A stretch of DNA of 64,000 bases, from positions 1,315,122 to 1,379,121 of the forward strand of contig MU004233.1 in the NCBI GenBank assembly GCA_010405405.1, read 5' to 3'. The notes beneath the pieces were generated by a model. It was given only the letters and a program-made list of their open reading frames with translations. It was not told where the DNA came from and searched no databases. Each line of letters begins with the position of its first letter. Position 1 is the first letter of the stretch. This stretch comes from Microthyrium microscopicum (taxonomy: Eukaryota; Ascomycota; Dothideomycetes; Microthyriales; Microthyriaceae). The translations under genes and the position numbers were made by a program. Below are positions 8,978 through 20,781 of the stretch, piece after piece.

Positions 8978-11900
8978 TCACTGCCTATTAAAGGCAAGCA
9001 GTGTCTCCGCCGCCGCCGACTCCTCTCCACCACGCTCACCGCCCAGAACCGCAGCTCCACCCTGCTGTAAGGCAGCCATACGCTGCGCCAACCGTCGTTC
9101 TACCTCTGCCTCAATGTGAGCCTCCAACTGGCTCTCGCTCACAAGAGCAGAGGCAGGGGCAGGCGGACGGTTGACGACAGCGGCTGCCTTTTTGAGCAAT
9201 TGCTCAGCCGCGTATCTGTAGAACAAGTTAGTATATAATCGTTACTGAAACAGAAAGGAATCACTTACCGCTTTGCCTTGCTGACGAAGTCAGCATGCAC
9301 CGCCCTCGGCGCCAACTTATACACCACCCCTTCCGCCGGCCCCAACCCATCATCATCCCCCTCCCAATCCGACTCCACCACAATGACACCACCATTGCGG
9401 TTTCCTCGTTGGAAAGTTGGGCGGACGATTACGGGTTGTTTGGGGTGGCGGCGCTTCCGTTCCAGGAAGCCCGGACCCGAGAGGAGCACGTCGTTCTCGT
9501 CGTGCAGTGGGCAACGGAACTGCAGACGGTTCTTGCCGTCCGCGTCCTCCACGGGTCCAGCTGCCTGGGGCGGATCGAGGCAGTCGAGATGCCACTGCGC
9601 AGGGCAGTAGTCGCATTGGGCGATGATGCGACCATCGCGCTGGCTGTCTTCGGTGCAGTGGTAGCAGCGCATGTATGTTTCGCGCAGGGACTCGTACTCG
9701 ATTGATTTGTCCTCGGCAGGGAAGAGGTCGCCAACGGGAATGGTAAGGGGGTTGGGTTGGCGGGCTTTGACTGGCACTTTTGGTACAAGTTCCTCACCGT
9801 ATTCGCCGTTGGGTTTGGTTAAGACGCCGACGTAGTAAGTGCGGATCTCATGGGTGAGTTGAAAGGCTGAGGGGTTTTTGGACAGCATCTTTTTGTATAA
9901 AACCTTGAAGGTACCGCTCTTCTCAAGTTGGTCCTTGTGCTCGGTCTGTACTCGTTCTTGTTGCTTCTGTTCGCATTCAGGACAGTAGAATGGATCTTCA
10001 AGTCGAGGGTCGTTTTCAGAGAAGGGTGGATCGCAGCAGTGCTTATGGAGAGCATGTGGACAATTTCTGCCATCACAGCAAACGAGGTCTCCACCATCAC
10101 CACAAGATTGACAAATATCATCGCTTTCATAATCTGATAGTTCCGAGTCAATGCTAATTGCATCATCATCTACCAGTCCTGCAGGAATAGGGCGGAAGTT
10201 TGGTGGAGGAACGTGGCCATTAGCAGGGCGAGAGTTTGAAATTCCTGCCGAAGTGTGCTTGTGCTTCACAGGTCTAGAATAAAATGTTAGCATGCGCTGA
10301 ATAGAATGAAACATGTATACATACGAGGTAATGACACGAGCCCCTGTTTTCTGCTTCTTAGCAGGACGAGCTTCAACATCTTGCGAAGCTCTAGCTGATG
10401 GCGGAACAGCAGGAACAGTAGGAGTGCCCTGAGAATGATCGCCTCGTCGTTTTCTCAGGATTCGTCCACCTAGCGCGCTGTCTGCAGGGGTATTATCCAC
10501 TGGAATAGGAGTGACTTCGCGACGAGATGGTCGAGGTGTTGACGTGCCTGTTGCTGGAGCTTTCGAACGAGTAACCCGACGCGCTGCAGTGGGTTGAGCT
10601 TGTCGAGGAGAAGGTTGAGGTGCTACAAGGGTACGTTCTTCAGAGACGGCCTGATTTCCATTTGGAAAATCCGCCTGTCTCGCAGCGAGTTCGTTCTCAT
10701 AGCGTCTCGCAGCCTTTGCGGTGTTAGCTGCTTGGTTTGCGAGTTGTGCTTCTTGACGGGTAAGGCGTGGTCCGTGGGCACCCATGCTAGGGGGCGGGCC
10801 AGCGGAAACAGCCTTTTCATCAACAGAAGAGAGAGCAGATGACTGAGAACGAGAGCGAGAGGCAGGATTGACCGGAACGTCTGGCGCATCTGGTATGGTA
10901 GTGTCGTCTGAGCTTCCTAGTGGTGGTGCGGGAACATCAGAAAGCTTCGTGGTTTCAGCAGGAACTTGCTTTTTGGAACGCTTTGACGGGCGTTCTTCTG
11001 CTGGAGGATCACTGGCCTTGCGTGTGTTGCGCTTTGGACGAGTATTAGCGGCAAGTGGGGTGACAGGTGCGGAGCTTTTTCTCGAAGGTCGCTGAGAGGC
11101 AGGTTTCGAGGGTTGCTCAGACACCAGTTGAGAGGAGTGCTCAGATACAGCTTGCGAGGGCTGCTCAGAGGCTGGTTGAGAATTTGGTTGGGAAGTTGGT
11201 TGAGAGACAGGTTGTGACGGCTGCTCAGGGGCTGGCTGTGCGTTTGGCACTGGAATAGGAGTAGTCTGTGAGATTGGTTTTGATTTGGAGCGCGTAGCAC
11301 GCGGGATGGTGTTTGGAGTAGATAGAGTAGTAACGGCTGCTTCAGCACGCTTTGGTCGAGGCATACTTGCGCGCGTAAGATCGCCGGTGGATGATTTTGG
11401 TCGTGATGGAGTGGTGTGGAAGCTGCCAAGAGGGGGAACGATAGGTAGAGTGGGTGGATTGGTGGTGATAGGTGATGGTGGTGGAATGGGTGCAGCTACT
11501 GGTGCTACGATAGTGGAAGTTGCAGCAGGAGTCTCAGAATGAGGTTCCGGACGAGAGACAGGCGCAGATGAATCGCGCGTTGCACGAAGGGCTCGAGTTT
11601 GGATATTCTCTTCTCGAAGACGAGCGTCTCGAAAGGTCTTGTACTTTCGACCAAAGGCTGCACGTTGCTCTTCTGTCAAGGAACCAGTGACGATAGCTTC
11701 AAAGAGTCGAGAGGTCTCAGGGTCACGCTGTGCCTCGTCAAAGAAGTCTGTAAGAGCTCGTTCGTGGCGACCTTCAAGCTGAAGATGTCGAGAGGGAAAA
11801 CGTTGTTTTAGCTTCTGGCAGGCTTCGTAGACGCTGTCTTGAAATAGTCTTCGAGGCCGGTTGGTCCAGGGAGCGAGAGCATTAGGGTCAGCCATATGTG

Positions 11901-12732
11901 TGATTGGTGAAGGTTGGAAAGGTGAGTGGATGAGAGATGTATTATTGACAGGAGATGCAGGAGGATGGTTGACAATGGATGAGAATGGATTATTGATGGA
12001 TGGGTGTTGGAAGTTCAATGGGGGTAAGGCTGGCGGAACAATGGTAGAAGGTGGTGCTGAGGTTTGGGCCACGAAATTTTCAATCGGGAGTGGGTGGTCA
12101 GCCACCGAGGCCACACCATTCACCTTTGGCAGGTCCTCAGGGACAATAGCAGTGCTGGCATTGACGGGTTCGTCTTTTTTGTCAATAACTGCGCTTTCCA
12201 AAACAGTTGTTGACTCGCGAGATCCAGGTGAAGCCGGAGTAAGGGGGTCAAGTAATGGAGCCGGTTCTTGAGGTTCCTCACCCATCTCTGTAGTCTGCAC
12301 TGGTGGCACAATTTCATCGTTTTCTTCTGTGCCCGCCCGCTCAAATTGACCAGTAGATTCCTCTTGAGCTTCTGCTGCAGCGGGTTCCATTGGCGGTGTC
12401 AGCTCGGGTGTTGATACCGATAGATATGAGCGCGCTGGTAGTGTCCGAGGCCGAAACTTTGCTTTGATTGGATTCGGCGGCAAGTTGAGATCGCTGAAAT
12501 TCTTGAATAGAGAGCCAGGCAGCTGAGCAGCCTGCTTTGAAAAGCCTGCCTGCTCGTATGTGGGACGTCTATCCAGTGGAGGCTCGTCCCATTCCTGTGG
12601 TGTAGTTATGGCCGGTGTTTCGCTGTCTTCGATAACAGGCTCATGAATCCCTGGTGCAGCCCCAGCCGTCGCCGCGCGCTGGACCGGAGAAGTTCGTCGA
12701 CTTGACTTTCGCGAAGGTCGAAAGGGCGCCAT
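8978..12732 (-). CDS. Tandem PHD-finger protein, Rco1-like (Rpd3S-type deacetylase subunit)
   Basis: Three exons (12732-10325, 10273-9269, 9215-8978) with introns of 51 and 53 bp give 1,216 aa. The first ~850 residues are mostly disordered and Pro/Ser/Thr/Gln-rich, with a Ser-Gln-Pro repeat around 11080-11240 and a helical patch (FQDSVYEACQKLKQRFPSRH). PHD1 (about residues 850-900) shows CQSCGDGGDLVCCD to FYCPEC. A linker (FKVLYKKMLSKNPSAFQLTH) is typical of Rco1 proteins. PHD2 (about 1000-1055) shows CYHC, CDYC, WHLDCLDPP and CPLH. Yeast Rco1 and fission yeast Cph1 read histone tails and recruit the Rpd3S/Clr6 deacetylase to transcribed genes; that role is inferred here. The C-terminal exon adds a short coiled coil. 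The 51-bp intron is an exact multiple of three without a stop, so retention would insert 17 residues. Confidence 0.85.
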
Positions 12733-13448
12733 TTATGCCAGCATGGACTGTGGAGGGTGGACGGGGTAGTTGATGTCCTTGAGAGTTGACTATCTGCGGA
12801 GAGGTTTAGCTTTTGTGGTGTCCTTTCTCAGCGACGCGCGGACTCACCTGCAGGTAAAAGAACGTCGCGATAGCACCTGCGATGCCTGAAGGACGTAATA
12901 CGCGTGCAAACGTCGCGCGTTCGGGGTTGGTGGTGGAGGAGGTGGTGGATGGACAAAGACCTTACAGACTGGAGTGGTGTTGGGAAGTTCGAGTGAGCAT
13001 GGCGTGGCGCTCAAAGGGGCGAGCGTTCACCCTCAGTTCAAACTAAATCGCTCCACTTCCTTCAAATTTTAACCACCTTCTCAATATTTCATGGCCTTTA
13101 TATTCTGACAAGTGACTGTTCTCTCATATTTAACGTGGCACGATCAATTATTTTGTCTGATTTTTCGAACTCAATCGCTGAATGCTGCTTGAAACGGCCT
13201 GCGCTCGCACTGTTTACCCCCTTATTAACACTGCGAACTCGATGATAGCGATCACTACTACATTCACGGCTTCAAGAATCATATCCAGGCTGCCATAAGA
13301 TTGTTTATTCATGTTGGCATGATCGGGTAGACTGGAAATGGATGCCGTCAGGGGTACGAAGCCCACCTGGGTCCTGCTACAACACAACCACCTCGAATAC
13401 ATAACCTTTTTCGAGGAATGCAATAACAAGAACCTATGGCGATTTGAT
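12733..13448. other. Intergenic region between PHD gene and PA2G4-like gene
   Basis: About 0.7 kb upstream of the PHD-finger gene and downstream of the PA2G4-like gene, both on the minus strand. No repeat or reading frame stands out. The part nearest 12733 should hold the PHD-gene promoter and 5' leader. Confidence 0.45.
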
Positions 13449-15099
13449 TTACTCATCGTCACTCTCCTCCTCCGTCTCCGCCTCTGCCTTTTTGGAAGCC
13501 GTCTTTGAAGCAGGCTTCTTCTTCTTCTTGGGCTTCTTAGCCTTGGTTGAAGGTGCCTTGGCCGTAGGCAGTTCAAGGATTTTGAGAATCTCCTCGTCAG
13601 TAATCTTCTTGTCAGTCTTGTACTTTGAAGTATCCAGCTGAGGTGGTGCAGCAACTCGTTGGATGCCATTCTTGGTAATGACTAGAGAATTGTCAGTCAG
13701 TCACATGTTCGAAAATCCACCCGTCATCAGCCCTTTTCAATTTCGCGGCAGGTAATATCCGGAACAAAAGCATAAAGAACCAAGTAAAAACTTACCGATA
13801 GTAGTCAAAAGTCGTCCAACAGGCTCAGCATCTTTGTCTGCAACCACTTCGTATTGTCGTACCAAATTGGCTCTCACGGCCTCGACTATGCCCACTTTGC
13901 CTGCTCGCTCATCCTCCAGTTGACGCAGACTGAATGCGAAGGTACCAAATCTGGCCTTGATCTCAGAGAGAGTGGCACGGGAAGATGGTCTCTTCAATGC
14001 ATAGGTGATGTTGGTGCGGCGATGCAGTGTAGCCCGATTGGACAGACTCTTGATTTTGCCGGAACCCAAACTGACACCAACTTCTACACCCCAAGCTTCG
14101 CCAACAGCTGCAGTACCCTCGCCCTTGACGCCTTCGCCTGGGGCAAGAATGATCTTTTTGTCGGCCTCAATCTCATTGTGGTCAAACAGCCAGCTGGTGG
14201 TGCTTTCAACCAGTGTGCATCCGTAGCTCTTGACAACCTTTTCTAGCATATGATTGATCTGAGTCTGGGTGTATGACTTCTTGTTCGCAGCCGCTTTCTC
14301 CTCGTCAGTTGTCGCCAGAGTGCCCGGTGGCAGCATCAAGCGCAATAAGAGCTCATTGGCATAGTGGGTGGCGAGTATCAAGTCGGCTGTGCGGCCATCA
14401 ATCTCCGCCTCTTTGCTGTCCTTGCCAGGGACTACGACGTTGTCGCAGACAATAGTACCAAAGCCATCGATTTGTGCGCCTAGCTGAATCTTGACAACTT
14501 CTCCCTTCTTCAGTGTAGTTTCGGCCTCTTCAGTGTCTGACTTGAGAGGAGTATATGGAGTGACATATGACGATGGTGAAATTGTAGTGGGATGAGACTG
14601 GCCCTTTGGTAGCTTCTTGCCTTTGAAGACCTTGCCAACTTCTTCTTCCAGGAGTTTGTCGCCCTTTTCGCATAGTTCGAGAATATGGGCTCCTTCGACA
14701 CACCATTCTGGTAGAGTACTTATGTTAGCGGCTATGTGCAGGACATTCAGGTCAATCGCTAAGTCGTCTTATATCTCTAGGCATTGTGTGCGGATATCCG
14801 ACGCGACTGGCAGAGTGGAGGGGTGACCTGGAGCTGGGTACATACCTGAGACAGCCTTGAGAACCTTTACGGAGATCTCGCCAGCTTGCTTGTATTTGGT
14901 GAGAGTATCGGGATTCGCGAGAGAGTAATCTTGAACCGCAAGGTCTATGTCAGCGTGTGGCTTCATATCGGGTTTCAACGTGATATTTTGCTCTTGTGCG
15001 GGGAATGTGAAGTTTCGCGATGATATCAGGTGTACTGGAATTGGCGCGCTTGGAGAGGGCCGCAGGATGAAACTCACCGGTGGCGGCTGCTTCAGCCAT
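13449..15099 (-). CDS. PA2G4/EBP1-like, curved-DNA-binding (Cdb4) family protein
   Basis: Four exons (15099-15078, 14944-14846, 14731-13796, 13681-13449) with three introns of 114-133 bp give 429 aa. The protein has the methionine-aminopeptidase 'pita-bread' fold, seen as LTKYKQAGEIS, ILELCEKGDKLLEEE, KKGEVVKIQLGAQIDGFGT and ADLILATHYANELLLR. The C-terminal lysine-rich tail (KAKKPKKKKKP) followed by an acidic end is typical of the PA2G4/Cdb4 branch. Members of this branch lack peptidase activity and bind nucleic acids and ribosomes (human EBP1, S. pombe Cdb4). A role at the ribosome or in the nucleolus is inferred. The first exon codes only eight codons. A MITE lies about 157 bp upstream of the start. 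Confidence 0.92.
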
Positions 15100-15255
15100 G
15101 GTGAATATTCAAGAGTTGTTCACAAATATGGGAACAGGCAGGAGGAAAGACTGATGGTGGAGAAAGAAGGGGCAGTTCTGGATATTGGACCTTGGTGGTG
15201 TTGAATGCTCCAATGGTGGGGAGCTGCCCTTGTATTGGGCTCACAACAACCACCT

Positions 15256-15468
15256 CAACGGCATGGCAAAATAAATGGCGTACTCCCATCAACTCTGATG
15301 GCGCCCAGAGGCTACGGTCTGTTATCGAGTGCTTTATTTGCCATAAAGGGCGTTCGGATTGGGAGTATTTATCAGATACGATGGGAATTAAAGCACCTTT
15401 TGGTTAGCAGCGCTGGTAGTAGCCATCAGAGTTGATGGGAGTACGCCATTTATTTTGCCATGCCGTTG
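15256..15468. mobile_element. MITE copy 4 (213 bp, perfect 46-bp TIRs, TSD CCACCT)
   Basis: The best-preserved copy. The first 46 bases (from CAACGGCATGGCAAAATAAA to CAACTCTGATGG) are the exact reverse complement of the last 46. Perfect 6-bp duplications CCACCT lie at 15250-15255 and 15469-15474. Inside, GTGCTTT and AAAGCAC form a second, inner inverted pair, so the element could fold into a long hairpin. It is non-coding and sits in the promoter or 5' leader of the PA2G4-like gene. Confidence 0.95.
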
Positions 15469-15474
15469 CCACCT

Positions 15475-15933
15475 CCAGCTACTAAATCAGGTACATTCTC
15501 TGTCTGTTAATTAGCTGTTGTGTCGTTACCCGATCCTTGTTTTTCCGGGCTTTGCAACTTCTAGCATTCGATTGTGCTCTAATCCTGAATTGAACTCTTC
15601 AGCCTCATTGTCGACATGCAAGGCTGAAGGCCCCCTAAACATGATGACCACGGCAATTATCACATACTTTGCTGCTTCTGACAGATACACGCTTTCCATC
15701 TTATCCTGCTTGGTATTTCTTTTAAGTATCTACGCAGATCTTGGGAGTAAAGTATTTTAGGACGTGTCATAACAAAGAGCACCTGCAAGGTATACCACTA
15801 GCTGTTCTCTCCATTTATAGGTCAGCCGAAGTTTACTTTTCCAAAATACATGTGAGTCAAGTCTGTCATTGTGTAGGTTCGTAAAATAGTTCTACTTACA
15901 GAGGGTAGGTACTTAGAAATAGATTAGTACGTC
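15475..15933. other. Intergenic region downstream of the nuclease/phosphatase-fold gene
   Basis: About 460 bp with an 80-codon plus-strand frame (15518-15760) of no recognisable family. Otherwise nothing is visible beyond the adjoining MITE. Confidence 0.4.
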
Positions 15934-16893
15934 TCAGCGCACTAGACCGTTGATGTGGACATCAGTCACAATTGCCCGGTGATCACTCAAGTACACCCCA
16001 TCTTCAAAAACGTTCGGCAGCACCGCATATGTATCCACTTCCCACGACTGGTACGATAAAAATATCCAATCAATCTTCTTGGGCTCATCAAATCCAAAGC
16101 CCGTGAACGTATTGTTGTCCCCATATTCCTGGCCCCACGGTGCTCCAGCAAATTTCAATACAATCCTGTTTCTGTCGATCACCTCGATCGGCTCGTCCCA
16201 ACGCTCGCTGTTGAAGTCGCCCGCTAGAAAGATTGGCGAAGAGGGATATTGATATTTCCAGCGGGTAACCTCTCTAAGGATGAGAAGTGAACTTTGATAC
16301 CGTGCGATACTGCCTTGGTCGTCATAATGTGTGTTCATCGCAGTAACTTGCTGGCCTGTTGCGATGTGCTCAAACACACCGATTGTGAGTATACGGAAGC
16401 TCGCTGCATCCCAGCCTTTGCTTGGCACATCGGGTGTCTCGGACAGCCAGATGGTTTTGAATTCAAGCAGTTTCCAGATAGACGGGCGATATAAGATGGG
16501 CGCGTATTCACCAGCAGTTTTGCCATCGTCGCGGCCGACGCCGATGTATGCCCATTCTGGTACTTGAGATGATCCAAGGGGCTCTTGGTAATGATGTGGT
16601 GGTGTGAAAAGGGCAGAATCGGTTTCGTTGCCATTCAGGCCGGTCAAGATGTCCATAAGTTGGTCGTGGAGAACTTCTTGGAGACAGATGAAGCCGTTAG
16701 GACTGGGCCGGAGGTTGAAGCGTAGTTCATTGATGAGCCGTGGGGCGCGGAGGGGCTGCCAGAGTTCTTCGCCTTTGAAAGGACTAGTGGTAGCATAGCG
16801 AATATTGTGGGTGAGGATGCGAAGTGGCAGAGCAAACATGGCGGCTTGGAGTGGTTGGAGGTTAGCGAGGAGGAGGGCGGTTTGGAGTTTCAT
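15934..16893 (-). CDS. Secreted endonuclease/exonuclease/phosphatase-fold protein
   Basis: A single-exon gene of 319 aa. The N terminus (MKLQTALLLANLQPLQA) looks like a signal peptide, so the product is probably secreted or enters the secretory pathway. The EEP (DNase I-like) fold is marked by THNIRY near the start, CLQEV with the metal-binding Glu, YAPILYR, MNTHYDDQG, AGDFNS, KIDWIF and the catalytic-type SDHRAIV near the C terminus. This family includes nucleases, sphingomyelinases and inositol-polyphosphate phosphatases. The short fungal secreted members are usually annotated only at the fold level, and I cannot assign a substrate. All key residues appear intact. Confidence 0.9.
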   Translation of the reverse strand: MKLQTALLLANLQPLQAAMFALPLRILTHNIRYATTSPFKGEELWQPLRAPRLINELRFNLRPSPNGFICLQEVLHDQLMDILTGLNGNETDSALFTPPHHYQEPLGSSQVPEWAYIGVGRDDGKTAGEYAPILYRPSIWKLLEFKTIWLSETPDVPSKGWDAASFRILTIGVFEHIATGQQVTAMNTHYDDQGSIARYQSSLLILREVTRWKYQYPSSPIFLAGDFNSERWDEPIEVIDRNRIVLKFAGAPWGQEYGDNNTFTGFGFDEPKKIDWIFLSYQSWEVDTYAVLPNVFEDGVYLSDHRAIVTDVHINGLVR

Positions 16894-17543
16894 GATGATG
16901 GCGGCCTCTGATAGAATGATTGTCTGGAGTAATTATACAAGATTGACCCAATTCCAGCTCTTTCAGTCCATTTATTCAATGCTGCTTGGATTGGCGTAGG
17001 ATGATGTATGAGGATGTTGTTGTTTTGAGATGGTGACAGGAAGGTTGACTGATATGGTGAAGGCGTCTACGCTGATTTGCATATATGGTAGCTGCGACCC
17101 ATGGAGTGCAATGTTCCTGCTGGCTGTATATGTTTACCGTGGCGTCTGCTTTCGTATGTCAACAGTGCGGTTTTGGCTTCGATATAATACTCGTCGAGCT
17201 TAAGAAATTAACATGACCGGATGAGGATGAGAGGTGGATCGTCATACAAGCCAATCATTAGGGTAAACACTACCACGCTCAAACCAACAATCTGGAAGTG
17301 AAAGCCATACGTTCCCAACCTGTCAATTCGGAGCAGCACATTTTGTTGTAATGCTGTGACAATAAAACAATATATTGATAGATCAGTATCATAAAGTCTA
17401 CAGTTCAGCTGCCAACGTCAGCCAAAGGGGATCATACACAGCACCCGCGACTATATTCACACGCATCCAAAAAAAGAACAGACCACGCTATGTCAATCAT
17501 GCACAACCATCGCCCAAGGCTAATCACAACAGCAATGCTTTCA
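16894..17543. other. Intergenic region, about 0.65 kb
   Basis: Separates the start of the EEP-fold gene from the 3' end of snf5, both on the minus strand. A 99-codon plus-strand frame at 17375-17674 overlaps the last snf5 exon in antisense and has no family resemblance. No repeats were seen. Confidence 0.4.
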
Positions 17544-19991
17544 TCAACGTTCATTCTTCCGCCGTACCTCCACGATTTCTTTATGCTTGCGGTTTTTTAG
17601 GTGGACCTCAAAGTTGCGCAATGTCTGACCTTCACCAGTGTTGTATGCCCTTCCTGGACAGTCCAGACATTTGACACGAGGCTGCCATTGTAATGTGATA
17701 TGGCTGGGCTTGGGCTTGTCTGAAATGAGTTGCTCTGGCTTCAGGAGGACGGATGCTGCAGGGTCGCTTTTGTCGTAGCCGGTGAGCTTCATAAAAGCTT
17801 CAAATGCATCATGTGGGTACTGTTCGCGTACATTTTTTACTTCGATTTCAAGCCAGCCTGGAATAGGTGGGGGCTGTCAGGGGATTAGTGTGAATCTCTT
17901 CCATCACTATACCGGGGTCGTATCTCAATATCTACTCACTTCTTGTCCAGGTTGAGGGTATTGGGACAGAGTAACTCGTCCCTTCTCATCGTAGGACCAT
18001 GGCCCTTCAGCTTTGCTTGCCGTTGATACTGCGGGACTTGCTCCCAGAGCTTTGTTGGCCATAATCGGAGTATTTGATGCTCGGCGATGTGGCGTGTTGC
18101 CTCTAGAAGGACCTCCACTGGCACGCAATCGATCCAGGCGTAATTTCGGGTTCTGCTTGAATTGTCTCAATATGTCCTTGGCTACTTTGAGTTTGACAAT
18201 GAGTGTCTGTGGGGGCTCAGATGCACTATCATCGCGTAACTCATACACCGGTCTTCGGCTGATGCTCTTGGGCTCGTGATGGAGTTGTGATAACTCAGGC
18301 GTTTGTGAACGTCCGAGGTTGGCTTTGATTGCCGCTGTAGCATTATGAGCAGCTCCTCGTATTATTCGTCCTCTGGATGTTTGTATGACCTGGGGGGTTT
18401 GGTCCACCTCCATTTCTGAATCGTCACTGCCAGAGTCATCACTGTCGTCTCCATCATCAACTCTACCAGCCTTTCGTCCACGGCCAGATGATCGCGAAAG
18501 TTTGAAAACACGAGCATTCTCCAGTTTGTCGGCTGCACCGGGCAGAGTAGAAGAAATGACCAAACTCCGAATTGTCCGGTCTTGATCTTTGAGATCTGGT
18601 AAAGCAGGCCCACCGCGACGTGTGACTGATCGCTTTTGACGTCTCTGGTCGCGAAGGATAGATAGCTCGTCGCGTTGTAGGTCAGCTTCACTGAGCTCGT
18701 AAAGATATGGCGTGTATTCCTTAGCCAGGTTCTGAGATCGGTAAACAGAGGGAAGTGGTGAAGTGAGGAAGTAATCGGCCATTTCGGACTTGTTGTTGGG
18801 ATCATCAAGTGGCCGTCCATCGAATGCATGCTGTGTAATATAGAGACCTTTGGTATATTTTTGACTCTGTTCTCGAATCTGATGTGCAATGGCTGTGGTG
18901 AATTCTCCTGATAAAGAAAGGTCGCGAGCCATCGCTCGAGCAAATTCTTCAGGATTGTTCATAGGGTTATTGATCTCCCATTCAAATTGGTCGATCAAGG
19001 TATGAACACCAATAGTGATATGTAATTTGACAAGAATGCGCATCTCATCGTTCTTGTATGCTTGATATGAGAGTTGTTCATCTATCGATGAATTGTTGAT
19101 GAAGACTTGAGGATAGTAATCAAGAAGCTGTTCTTTCATTTTGATGGCGACCTGCTGCGACATTACACCGGCGACTTCGTTTGGTATCATAAAATCCTCT
19201 ATCAGGGCTTGCGCAAATACATCAGCATTTATAAGGCGATCCTGTAGGTTCCATGTAAAGGTATCTCGAAGCTTGATTCGATCGTGTTCAATGTCTAGTC
19301 GTATGGGAACTAACTCTTCCCCAAGCTCTGCTTGCTCTAGCATATCCTTTCGTGAAGCGTGAGGGCGTGGCGCTCGTCGACGTCGTGGTCGTTGGAAGGG
19401 ATAAATTAGGTTATATCGAGGCGCATTCGGGGGTTGGTTTGGATGGCGCGGTATGTTAGTAGCCACGTTGCCGTAGCCAAGGTATCCAGTGCCGTATATC
19501 AGCGCGGGATTCTCAACCCTTATTTGCCTAATTTCAGTGTTGAGGAGATGCAGCTGTCTGGTCTTTTGGGTGACGACGCTTCGGTGCCAGGGAAGATGCG
19601 AGTCGACCAGAGAAGTGTTGAAATCAGCATCATTTTGTTGGAAAGTGAGCAGGCGAAAGCGGTCCACTTCATTCTCGACGGCGTATTTACCATCTTTGAC
19701 GCGTGGTTCTACTGGTTTCCTCGAACCAGAACGCGAGCGCTTTCTACTCGCGACTTGACCATTGGCATTATTGTTCTCGCTCGACTTTTCGGCATCCGAG
19801 ACTTTCTCCGGAGACTTTGTCGAGTCTTTTTGGGAATCCACATCGATGCCGGAGGCCGCCAATACAGCCTTAGCCTTGTCTTTGCTTTCTTGGATGGAGT
19901 TCGATCGAGAAGAAATATCGCCATTCATATCGGGATGGGCTTGACCCGCGGCGGTGGTTGAAGCATTATTCGGAGATTCGGTGGATGCCAT
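17544..19991 (-). CDS. snf5: SNF5/SMARCB1-type chromatin remodelling subunit
   Basis: Two exons (19991-17940 and 17873-17544) with a 66-bp intron give 793 aa. The start is ATG 19991; the open frame continues further 5' but contains no ATG. A disordered acidic/basic N terminus is followed by the SNF5 domain with its two related repeats: PIRLDIEHDRIKLRDTFTWN...FAQALIEDF and ILVKLHITIGVHTLIDQFEW...FARAMARDLSL (about residues 230-390). Downstream are an Asp/Ser-rich acidic patch (DDGDDSDDSGSDDSEME) and a conserved tail, CLDCPGRAYNTGEGQT. Snf5 is a core subunit of SWI/SNF-family complexes in the nucleus and anchors the complex to nucleosomes and activators. An RSC-type (Sfh1) assignment cannot be excluded by sequence reading alone. 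Confidence 0.93.
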
Positions 19992-20781
19992 GTTGTGAGG
20001 GAGTGTATGGGAGCGCAATGTTAAGTGTTTGCCGACAAACGCGCGCGCAAGACAGCAGCGCTCTCGGAGAGCCCGTCTAATCAATCAAGCTCTACACATT
20101 TAGAAGCTAAGCAGTGTTAGCGCAACTCGATACAGAAGCGATCCAATGCTAGGTGATGCGACGCGATAGATTGCGCGGTGAGGATGAAGGCTAGATGGTG
20201 TGTTTATAGGTTGATGATGGGCAGACGGCTAGATGCGAGAGGATAGGCGCAGTAGTGCGACAACATACCAGATCAATAAAGTGAAAGTCAGACAAAAGTA
20301 TATTGATGGATTGACTTGAAGACGATCGCAAGCGACATCTACACGTCCAGGAGACTGGAGTAGTGTTTCGGTGACCGTTTTGTCAGCGGCAGCTTCACGT
20401 GACAGTCGGATAGCGATTTGTCGGATTGGCCGCGCGTCTATACATATACTCTGCTACCACATTGTGCAAACTATGTACCTCAACCTCATCTATTGTGTTG
20501 ATACATACACACTAACTATCACTGCTACTACTCCTATTCATCGGACTTCTTATGGTCTGCAGCGTCTTGGCTGGCCTTCTCCAATTCTGGATCGATCCAA
20601 TGTAGAAGCGAAATCAGTATCTGGACCAGAGGAAATACGTACGCCTCTTTTGATGAGCTCAACATTACCCGATAATAGTCTCCTATAATTCCCTAGGCTT
20701 CGTGTACGCCTCTCGTCATCTGGATCCAAGCCTCCTAATAGATCCTGGCATTCTTTTTCTAATTTGGATCCACTTCGCTAT
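19992..20781. other. Intergenic region between snf5 and the membrane-protein gene
   Basis: About 0.8 kb upstream of snf5 and downstream of the 266-aa membrane-protein gene. A 105-codon plus-strand frame (20371-20688) shows no family features. No repeats or RNA gene were recognised. Confidence 0.4.
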
